Origin: CAZVXI01 sp964631295
Lineage (GTDB): Bacteria > Planctomycetota > Phycisphaerae > Phycisphaerales > SM1A02
DNA: 20,097 nucleotides
Reading direction: 5' to 3'
Assembly: GCA_964631295.1 (NCBI GenBank)
Contig: CAZVXI010000047.1
Location: forward strand, 1 to 20,097
The position numbers and the translations under genes were made by a program. The notes below the pieces were generated by a model. It ran no database searches. It saw nothing but the letters and a program-made list of their open reading frames with translations, and was not told the origin of the DNA. Each line of letters begins with the position of its first letter. Position 1 is the first letter of the stretch. Shown here in pieces: positions 14,292 through 20,097 of the stretch.

Positions 14292-15958
14292 GGCATCGCC
14301 TCTGTCTCACTCTGATTGCCGCCGCCTCCTGGCGACGACCCATCGTGCCATTGCAGGTCTGCAACGAGCGGAAAATGGTCCGATGAAGCCATCGTAGCAT
14401 CTGCCGACATCTGATGCCGGGCGAGTATCTCTGGCGACAAATCTCGCGAGTCAAACACGAATCCCTCGACCATCCCGAGGCTTGATCCGCTGAACAGAAG
14501 CCAGTCCAGCCGACCCGGGACGAACGGTTGATCGGAATCATGCCAGGTCGCGTTCGTGCGGCCGTCCAGTTGCAACAGGTCGGCAATGATCAGATCACGC
14601 CCGTTGATGTCGGCGCTGGCAGCCAGTTCATCGAGCGGATCGCGAGAGCCGACGAGGTTCAGATCCCCCGCGATCACCATTCCATCAACCGGATCATCCG
14701 CAAGCGCCCGAGCGAGCGTGTCTCGCAGCAACGCGACTTCCATCAGCCGGGTCTCATCTTCGCGCGAGCCTGCCGACCCGCAGCACTTCAGATGCGACGC
14801 AACGAACAGGATGCCGCGGCCGTCGAACTCGGCCACTGCGCCGGCAACTCGCAACTGGCGGTCAGGGCGATCCGGAAAAGGCACTATGCGAAGGGCCTCA
14901 TACTGCGTGATCGGCACGCGCGACGCGATCGCGCATCGCAGGTTGCCTCCGCCTTCCCCAACGATGACCGACCACTCATTATTGTTTGCCGCGTCATCAG
15001 ACATGTGCTGCTCGAGCCACGCATCAACCATCGACGCCGACTGCGAATCGCGCAGCTCCTGGATCAGCACAACATCAGGCTCAATCGCTGCAAAGGTCGC
15101 GGCGAAGGGCAGGGGATTCGCCAGCATGGCGCCGCGCTCAACATTCCAGTTCATCACGCGTACAGAATCTGCGGCAGATGCCGGTATCGTGCGCGCTGTC
15201 TCAGCAAATGAATCTTGTCTCGTCAAATCGTGCGTAAACAGCGTGGTCTCATCCAGCACACGCCCCTCGCTGTCAATGAGGCGCAGATATGCTGAAAACG
15301 ACTCTCCCGTGAACCACACCGGCGTCGTCGCTGCCTGCGCGCCACGCTCTATGCGAATCTCTGCGAACTTGCTCGCATACGTCGGCGCGAACGCCAGGCC
15401 GACGTCATACGGGCTCAACCGGATCGGATCGGGATCATCCGGATCGGGCGTGTATGTCGTCGACTGAAGTCCGATACCCATTCTCGGTCGGTTGCCCTGC
15501 TTGGCACTGAAGGTGATGATCGCATCAGCCCCGGTGATCGCATGCGGCTCATCAACACCGGTCGCATCCAACCCATCCACGTCAAGCCACAACTCGATCG
15601 ATGCGCCATCTGGCAGCACCTGAAGATTCGCGGCGCTGCCGAGGTCGAGATTGAGGAACAAGAACTGCTCATCATGCGTGACCCGAACCGGGCCGAGATC
15701 GATCGGCGAGCCGCCAGTCGTGTCGCCTGCCGGTTCGTCAACCGCCGGCTCGATCGCATTCCAGTCGTCGAAAACGCCGTCCAGCACGATCGGCATCTGG
15801 CTCGACGCGGACTCCGGGGCAATGTCTGAGCCCGATGCCCCCTGCGGCATCGCCCCCGAACCCGTGGGATCAGAATCACTCTGGCCAGAGCAGCCAGCAA
15901 GAAGGTGGGCAGCGAGGGTCAGCGAACACAGACCGATTCGATTGAGCATTGGCATCAT
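14288..15958 (-). CDS. Lipoprotein with endonuclease/exonuclease/phosphatase-fold domain
   Basis: 556 aa. The lipoprotein signal peptide ends in LLAGC (Cys23), followed by a low-complexity linker. Residues about 55-215 look like a beta-sandwich of the CBM9/DOMON kind (LDGVFDDW at the start; IELWLDVDG). Residues about 265-540 form a DNase I-like (EEP) domain: VMNWNVERG (Asn272), IQEL (Glu301), SHLKCCG (His389), GDLNLVG (Asp432, Asn434), RLDWLLFS (Asp485) and SSDHFPLV (Asp527, His528). All catalytic positions of the fold appear intact. Family members cleave DNA, phospholipids or inositol phosphates with a divalent metal; which applies here is unknown. The start ATG at 15958 is preceded by CTGGAG; the frame also has a TTG at 15979 and an ATG at 15949. 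It is first in the operon-like set with the small membrane protein, ogt and ugd. Confidence 0.9.
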   Translation of the reverse strand: MMPMLNRIGLCSLTLAAHLLAGCSGQSDSDPTGSGAMPQGASGSDIAPESASSQMPIVLDGVFDDWNAIEPAVDEPAGDTTGGSPIDLGPVRVTHDEQFLFLNLDLGSAANLQVLPDGASIELWLDVDGLDATGVDEPHAITGADAIITFSAKQGNRPRMGIGLQSTTYTPDPDDPDPIRLSPYDVGLAFAPTYASKFAEIRIERGAQAATTPVWFTGESFSAYLRLIDSEGRVLDETTLFTHDLTRQDSFAETARTIPASAADSVRVMNWNVERGAMLANPLPFAATFAAIEPDVVLIQELRDSQSASMVDAWLEQHMSDDAANNNEWSVIVGEGGGNLRCAIASRVPITQYEALRIVPFPDRPDRQLRVAGAVAEFDGRGILFVASHLKCCGSAGSREDETRLMEVALLRDTLARALADDPVDGMVIAGDLNLVGSRDPLDELAASADINGRDLIIADLLQLDGRTNATWHDSDQPFVPGRLDWLLFSGSSLGMVEGFVFDSRDLSPEILARHQMSADATMASSDHFPLVADLQWHDGSSPGGGGNQSETEAMP

Positions 15959-16059
15959 GTTGGCGTGTTTCTCCAGCAAACCGGTATGCTACGACCGCGC
16001 CCGACCGGGACCACCCATCAACAGAATCTTCACAGCTCGGCCGTCCGATCCACGTTTCC

Positions 16060-16163
16060 TGCACCGCGCTGCGGATACGACCTTGCGCGGCGCTGTGGCG
16101 AGTTGGACCGATTAGTGTCCGCTGACAGGGCGCTGCAACGAATGCGGATTGCAGTTTCGCTGG
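16060..16163 (+). pseudogene. Remnant of a planctomycete-type zinc-ribbon protein
   Basis: Reading across frames gives CPRCGYD, then LRGAVASWTD, a stop, then CPLTGRCNECGLQFRW. The two CxxC pairs (Cys codons at 16060, 16070, 16134 and 16143) and the CGYDLRG and CSECGL-like blocks match a zinc-ribbon opening that I recall from many uncharacterised planctomycete membrane proteins. Three lesions break it: an extra A at 16063, an extra C at 16081 or 16082, and TAG at 16113-16115 where a Ser codon (TCG) would be expected. No start codon or membrane domain follows, so this looks like an old truncated gene. The first Cys pair depends on the inferred 16063 insertion; the rest is more secure. Sequencing errors could explain one lesion but hardly all three. 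Confidence 0.6.
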
Positions 16164-16347
16164 TCGAATATTGTGCGACTCGATATCGCCAAGCCGCGGA
16201 TCCTCACCGACGACGAGATAGTGGTCTTCTTCAGTCCTGCCCCTGTTGGCGCAGGTGACGGTGCGCGTGCTGACGAATGTCGATGGATTCCTGGAGGAAC
16301 TCATGTGAACCGGGCTCCCCTGATCGGTGCAAAGCACCGTCCGCTGC

Positions 16348-16353
16348 TACTAT
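16348..16353 (+). promoter_or_regulatory. Candidate -10 element (TACTAT) for glyA
   Basis: TACTAT ends five bases before the ATG at 16359 and eleven before the ATG at 16365. Neither start has a Shine-Dalgarno site. A leaderless message starting at one of them would fit; there is no clear -35 match. Confidence 0.35.
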
Positions 16354-16358
16354 TGTCA

Positions 16359-17657
16359 ATGACAATGACGACGACCGAACCGCTCACGCTCGATGCAATC
16401 TCCACCGCGCTGATCGACCTGCTCACGAAGCAGGATCCTGATGTCGCGCGGATTCTCGCCGATGAGGCAGCCCGGCAGGAGCACACGCTGGAGTTGATTG
16501 CGTCGGAGAATCACGTGACGCCTGCGGTCATGCACGCGATGGGCACGTGGATGACCAACAAGTACGCTGAGGGCTATCCCGGCAAACGTTACTACGGCGG
16601 ATGCGAGTTTCATGATCAGGTGGAAGATCTGGCCCGCGACCGAGCCAGACAACTGTTCAAGTGCAAGTTTGCCAACGTGCAGCCGCACTCCGGCGCGAAC
16701 GCCAACATCGCTGCGTTCATGGCGCTGCTCAACCCCGGCGATACTGTACTGTCCCTGCCGATCAAGTCAGGCGGGCACCTTTCGCATGGGCTCAAGCCCA
16801 ACTTCTCCGGCACGTTCTACGACATTGTCGATTACGACCTCGATCCGGAAACGGAACTGCTCGATTACGATCTGATCGAGCGCCTCGCGAAGCAGCACAA
16901 GCCGAAGATGATCATCTGTGGCTACAGCGCGTATTCACGTGTGATCGACTTCGCGAAGTTCCGCGCGATTGCCGATGCAGTCGGTGCGTATCTGATGGCT
17001 GACATCGCTCACATCGCCGGACTTGTCGCAGCGGGCGTGCACCCTTCCCCGTTCCCCCATGCGCACGTTGTGACGACGACGACACACAAGACCCTGCGCG
17101 GCCCACGCGGAGGTCTTATTCTCAGCGATGATGACGAGATCGCGAAGAAAGTCGACCGGAAGGTCTTTCCCGGATCACAAGGTGGCCCGTTGATGCACGT
17201 CATCGCGGCCAAAGCCGTCGCATTCGGTGAGGCCCTTCAGCCGTCTTTCAAGCAGTACAGCGAGCAGGTGGTGGAAAACGCGCGAGCCCTCGCCGATGCG
17301 CTCACTGAGCGCGGTTACCGTTTGTGCAGTGGTGGAACGGACAATCACCTCATGCTTGTCGACCTTCGCCCGCGCGATGAGAATCTCACTGGGCAGGATG
17401 CAGAAACCTGGCTCGAAAAGGCCGGTATCATCGTGAACAAGAACGGTATCCCCAACGATCCGCGCCCGCCCATGGTTACCAGCGGTCTGCGGCTGGGAAC
17501 GCCGGCACTCACAACGCGCGGTATGAAGGAAGATGAGATGCGCCGCATTGCAGACCTCATCGATCGCGTGCTCGATGCATCAGGTGATGACGCTGCATGT
17601 AAAGCTGTCAATGCCGATGTGCGCGCATTGTGTGCAGTGTTTCCCATGCCACATTGA
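16359..17657 (+). CDS. glyA: Serine hydroxymethyltransferase
   Basis: 432 aa, within the normal range. This cytoplasmic PLP enzyme interconverts serine plus tetrahydrofolate with glycine plus 5,10-methylene-tetrahydrofolate, the main source of one-carbon units. Landmarks: ELIASENHVTPAV (45-57), TNKYAEGYPGKRYYGG (67-81 region), QPHSGANAN (108-116), MADIAHIAG (213-221, Asp214 facing the PLP ring) and TTTTHKTLRGPRGG (239-252), in which Lys244 forms the Schiff base. The C-terminal part has GLRLGTPALTTRG (377-389). The frame is open 70 codons further upstream but those residues are unrelated. ATG 16359 and ATG 16365 are both possible starts. The PfkB kinase gene begins 45 bases downstream. Confidence 0.97.
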   Translation: MTMTTTEPLTLDAISTALIDLLTKQDPDVARILADEAARQEHTLELIASENHVTPAVMHAMGTWMTNKYAEGYPGKRYYGGCEFHDQVEDLARDRARQLFKCKFANVQPHSGANANIAAFMALLNPGDTVLSLPIKSGGHLSHGLKPNFSGTFYDIVDYDLDPETELLDYDLIERLAKQHKPKMIICGYSAYSRVIDFAKFRAIADAVGAYLMADIAHIAGLVAAGVHPSPFPHAHVVTTTTHKTLRGPRGGLILSDDDEIAKKVDRKVFPGSQGGPLMHVIAAKAVAFGEALQPSFKQYSEQVVENARALADALTERGYRLCSGGTDNHLMLVDLRPRDENLTGQDAETWLEKAGIIVNKNGIPNDPRPPMVTSGLRLGTPALTTRGMKEDEMRRIADLIDRVLDASGDDAACKAVNADVRALCAVFPMPH

Positions 17658-17666
17658 TGTTGTGGG

Positions 17667-17695
17667 TGCCAACGCGGGTTTGTCTGGCTACAATC
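17667..17695 (+). promoter_or_regulatory. Candidate promoter for the PfkB kinase gene
   Basis: GTGCCA at 17667-17672 (4 of 6 matches to TTGACA) and TACAAT at 17690-17695 (5 of 6 to TATAAT) are separated by 17 bases. Only seven bases lie between the -10 and the ATG at 17703, so the transcript would be leaderless. This is the best-formed of the promoter candidates in the window and would let pfkB be expressed separately from glyA. Confidence 0.5.
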
Positions 17696-17702
17696 ATCGT
17701 CT

Positions 17703-18617
17703 ATGGCTTTGATTGTGACCGGAACCATCGGGATCGACACCGTCCACGCGCCGACTGGCTCAGCAGAGCGCGTGATGGGTGGATCATGTGCATATTTCGC
17801 AGCGGCGGCATCTTTTCAGGCGCCGGTTCGACTCGTCGGCGCTGTCGGCGGCGACTGGCCGGACGACCACCGTGCGATTCTCAGCGGCTTTGAGAATGTC
17901 TGCACAGAAGGCCTCGAAGAGCGCCCCGGATCGCAGACCTTCGCATGGGGCGGCCGCTACTTCGACAATATGAACAAGCGGGAAACATTGTTCACGGAAC
18001 TCGGTGTGCTTGAAGAGGATCCGCCTGCCGTTCCGAGTCACTATGCCGACAGCAAGTACATCTTCCTCGCCAACACGCATCCCGGCGTACAACTCGCCCT
18101 GCTCGAGCAGTTCCCGAATCGTTCGTTGGCGGTTGCCGACACGATGGACCTCTGGATCAACATCGCACATGATGAACTGCTCACGCTGTTCCGAAAACTC
18201 GATGGCATCGTCATCAATGATTCAGAAGCTGAGCAACTGACCGAGATTCCCAATGCAGTATCTGCAGCACGGAAGATACTCGACATGGGGCCGAGTTTTG
18301 TCGTCGTGAAGAAGGGCGAGCATGGCGCAATTCTCGTTCACGGCGATGGTGTCGCCGCCATACCCGCGTTCCCCGCAGAGATACATCATGTCGTCGACCC
18401 GACCGGTGCCGGCGACAGTTTTGCAGGTGGGATGATGGGACACATCGCAGCCGTGGACAAGACAGACCTGCACACGCTGCAGAGCGCCATGGCGTGGGGC
18501 ACTGTCACTGCAAGTTTCACAATCGAATCGTTCGGCCTCGATCGCCTCACGAGCATCTCGCGGGCAGACATTCATGAACGAATGCGACAGTTCCAGGAAG
18601 CGGCGCGCATCGCGTAG
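17703..18617 (+). CDS. PfkB-family carbohydrate/nucleoside kinase
   Basis: 304 aa, the typical ribokinase-family length. These cytoplasmic enzymes phosphorylate sugars or nucleosides with ATP. The N-terminal glycine motif is MGGSCAYFA (25-33). VINDSEAEQLT (170-180) matches the conserved NxxE region, VVKKGEHGAI (201-210) comes next, and DPTGAGDSFAGG (232-243) is PfkB signature 2 with Asp238 as the catalytic base. The substrate cannot be assigned: ribokinase, adenosine kinase and fructokinase-like members share these motifs. The start follows a promoter-like TACAAT with no Shine-Dalgarno site. The hydrolase gene begins four bases after its stop, so the two are likely co-transcribed. Confidence 0.93.
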   Translation: MALIVTGTIGIDTVHAPTGSAERVMGGSCAYFAAAASFQAPVRLVGAVGGDWPDDHRAILSGFENVCTEGLEERPGSQTFAWGGRYFDNMNKRETLFTELGVLEEDPPAVPSHYADSKYIFLANTHPGVQLALLEQFPNRSLAVADTMDLWINIAHDELLTLFRKLDGIVINDSEAEQLTEIPNAVSAARKILDMGPSFVVVKKGEHGAILVHGDGVAAIPAFPAEIHHVVDPTGAGDSFAGGMMGHIAAVDKTDLHTLQSAMAWGTVTASFTIESFGLDRLTSISRADIHERMRQFQEAARIA

Positions 18618-18621
18618 TCAT

Positions 18622-20097
18622 GTGCCTGTGCCGCGAACATACCTCGCTCTGCTGACTGCGCTGCTCCTCGGCGCAGTGCTTTCTTTCGCAGCCGAAGCTA
18701 CAACAGACGATTCCAATGATCATCCGTTTCGCTTCGATGGTGAACTGGCGCGACGCGGTTCGCTGACGCATGCGCTTGAGCCAGTCGATCCGGCAGGTCT
18801 TGCTGATGCACCCATGGCACACGCCCTCGCGGGCGCGATCGCATCACTGAACATCCGCGACATTCGCCGACTCGAGCACGCCATCGTGCAGCCGCCAACA
18901 ATGGATGCCGCACTGTCGGATAGTCACGTGATCTGCTGGCTGCATGTGTTTCATGACACACGAGTCCGCACCTTTGCAATTCGCGATGTTGGCGATGAAC
19001 GCCACCTGCTTGCCGCGCGCGACGAGAAGCCTGATGCAGCATTTGGCATCAACCGTCGCACGCTCGCGCCGCTGCTCGCGCCTGCGCCTCATTATCGCGG
19101 ATGTTTTGAGCCGTTGCCGTTCGACATGCAACCGCAGTTGGGAGATCGATCGTCGGTATTGCTGCCGCCGTATGAAGCGTCGCCGGTCACGTTCGATCAA
19201 GCCACGATGAAGCTTCGGCTGTACCATGGCATGAACGTGATCAACCCAGATACGGACCGCGATCTGTCGCAAGCCACGATTCGTGTGCGGGAACCGCAGA
19301 GCTACAACCCGCGCGAGCCAGCAGGGCTGCTTGTCTGGGCGAGCCCCACACCGTCAGGCGAGATTCCCCATGCGATCATGCAAGCTGCCGATGCAATGGG
19401 CTTCGTCTGTGTCGGCGTCGATGACGCCGGCAACGCCCAGTCGAATCAGAACAAGTTTCAGTTTATCTTCGATGCGCTGCACAATGCCCAACGACAGTTT
19501 CATATTGACTCCGAGCGCATCTACATAACGGGGCTGTCTGGCGGGGGGAAAGTCGCGTCGATCCTCACGGTCTGTTTTCCCGATGTGTTTCGAGGCGGAA
19601 TCCCGATCGCAGGGCTGGCAACCCATGCCACGCTGCCACTGGCGTTCGAGGAACATCGCTTTCCATATTTCACGCTGCCGCGAGGGCGACTGCTGCTGAC
19701 TGCCCAGCAGCGGCCGATGGCATCGATCACCGGGCCACGGGACTTCAACTACGCAGAGATCAAAGAACGCTCGCGCCGACTCGCTGCCGAAGGTTTCAAA
19801 CATGTGAAGCTCTTTGAGTTCGAGGGGCTCGGCCACGAAATGCCCACGCCCGAGCAGTTTGATCAGGTGCTGCGGTTCGTGGATCAGCCGTACAAGCAGA
19901 GCAAGACGGAACGTATCAAACAGGCGCGTGCAGCACTCGATGCATATCAGGCTGCCCGCGCCGAACTTACGCCGCAGACCGACCGCGACCGCGAAGCACT
20001 GCTCACGATCGTGCGCGACTTTCCATGGACGCCCGCTGCGTGGGACGCGCTGATCTTGCTTGATGGGTCGACCGCGGCAAACAGCACAGCCGAGGGT
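18622..20097 (+). CDS. Secreted alpha/beta-hydrolase (esterase-like), 3' end beyond the window
   Basis: 492 codons are visible without a stop, and the frame runs off the window edge. The start must be GTG (18622 or 18628): the only nearby ATG, at 18620, is in another frame and stops after 11 codons. A hydrophobic segment (YLALLTALLLGAVLSFAA) forms a signal peptide, so the protein is exported. About 240 residues without a recognised domain precede the hydrolase part. In it GLSGGGK carries the probable nucleophile Ser306, ITGPRDFN a likely acid Asp374, and GLGHEMPTPEQF the His405. This arrangement resembles secreted esterases of the PHB-depolymerase/feruloyl-esterase kind; the substrate is unknown. 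It starts four bases after the PfkB stop, with no Shine-Dalgarno sequence, so translation is probably coupled. A helical, charged stretch (about residues 420-460) follows the hydrolase domain. Confidence 0.85.
   Translation, partial: MPVPRTYLALLTALLLGAVLSFAAEATTDDSNDHPFRFDGELARRGSLTHALEPVDPAGLADAPMAHALAGAIASLNIRDIRRLEHAIVQPPTMDAALSDSHVICWLHVFHDTRVRTFAIRDVGDERHLLAARDEKPDAAFGINRRTLAPLLAPAPHYRGCFEPLPFDMQPQLGDRSSVLLPPYEASPVTFDQATMKLRLYHGMNVINPDTDRDLSQATIRVREPQSYNPREPAGLLVWASPTPSGEIPHAIMQAADAMGFVCVGVDDAGNAQSNQNKFQFIFDALHNAQRQFHIDSERIYITGLSGGGKVASILTVCFPDVFRGGIPIAGLATHATLPLAFEEHRFPYFTLPRGRLLLTAQQRPMASITGPRDFNYAEIKERSRRLAAEGFKHVKLFEFEGLGHEMPTPEQFDQVLRFVDQPYKQSKTERIKQARAALDAYQAARAELTPQTDRDREALLTIVRDFPWTPAAWDALILLDGSTAANSTAEG

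Larger units (their letters stand above)
15959..16358 (+). other. 400-base region between divergent genes
   Basis: This region separates the lipoprotein gene (minus) from glyA (plus). It must hold both promoters and contains the zinc-ribbon remnant at 16060-16163. The glyA frame stays open back to about 16116, but the residues before 16359 do not resemble SHMT. A 153-codon minus-strand frame also crosses it without support. I see no RNA gene or strong hairpin. Confidence 0.6.

Noticed and set aside
15876..16337. A 153-codon minus-strand frame whose translation GRTEEDHYLVVGED faintly recalls the start of PP2C phosphatases
   Set aside because: Only one short stretch resembles the family, no later PP2C motif follows, and it overlaps the lipoprotein gene start. 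The plus strand of the same gap gives a much better match to a zinc-ribbon remnant.
16149..16358. The 70-codon upstream extension of the glyA frame as part of SHMT
   Set aside because: SHMT proteins begin close to the chosen ATG. The extension reads as the tail of the zinc-ribbon remnant plus non-conserved sequence.
1..20097. CRISPR arrays, tRNA or rRNA genes, insertion sequences, attachment sites
   Set aside because: No regularly spaced repeats, cloverleaf-like sequences, transposase motifs or terminal inverted repeats were seen when reading the window.

Overview
The window looks like bacterial chromosome of fairly high GC (roughly 55-60 % by eye), densely coded on both strands, with no rRNA, tRNA, phage, transposon or CRISPR signal that I can see. 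The gene content (M28 and S9 peptidases, FolE2, FkbM methyltransferase, SHMT, PfkB kinase), many exported proteins and lipoproteins, and a decayed zinc ribbon of the CPRCGYDLRG type suggest a Planctomycetota member, perhaps Phycisphaerae. That placement is inference; no marker gene is present.

Layout. (1) 62-2051, minus: a secreted M28 aminopeptidase with a PDZ domain and a clear downstream terminator. (2) 2191-6442, plus: a four-gene cluster of a membrane-anchored protein, an ABC ATPase, an FtsX-type permease and a ZnuA/TroA-like metal-binding lipoprotein, the first three joined by ATGA overlaps. (3) 6621-10580, minus: a secreted S9 peptidase and, upstream of it, GTP cyclohydrolase FolE2. 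(4) 10770-11741, plus: an FkbM-type methyltransferase. (5) 11779-15958, minus: an operon-like run of lipoprotein nuclease/phosphatase-fold protein, small membrane protein, O6-alkylguanine-DNA alkyltransferase and UDP-glucose dehydrogenase. (6) 15959-16358: a 400-base gap holding a zinc-ribbon gene remnant. (7) 16359 to the end, plus: GlyA, a PfkB-family kinase and a secreted alpha/beta-hydrolase that runs off the window.

The most interesting part is the transporter cluster. It pairs a ZnuA-like binding lipoprotein with FtsX/LolCDE-type parts instead of a ZnuB-type permease. The binding protein seems to lack the usual first metal-ligand histidine, the permease appears to have three membrane segments rather than four, and the first gene encodes an uncharacterised protein ending in a HWGHSH motif. 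Together they may form a divergent metal-transport machine. FolE2, whose genes respond to zinc shortage in some other bacteria, lies about 3 kb away.

A second theme is translation initiation. Several genes (2191, 10770, 16359/16365, 17703) have a -10-like hexamer only 5-11 bases before the start codon and no Shine-Dalgarno sequence, which suggests leaderless mRNAs. Others (5399, 9581) have strong Shine-Dalgarno sites.
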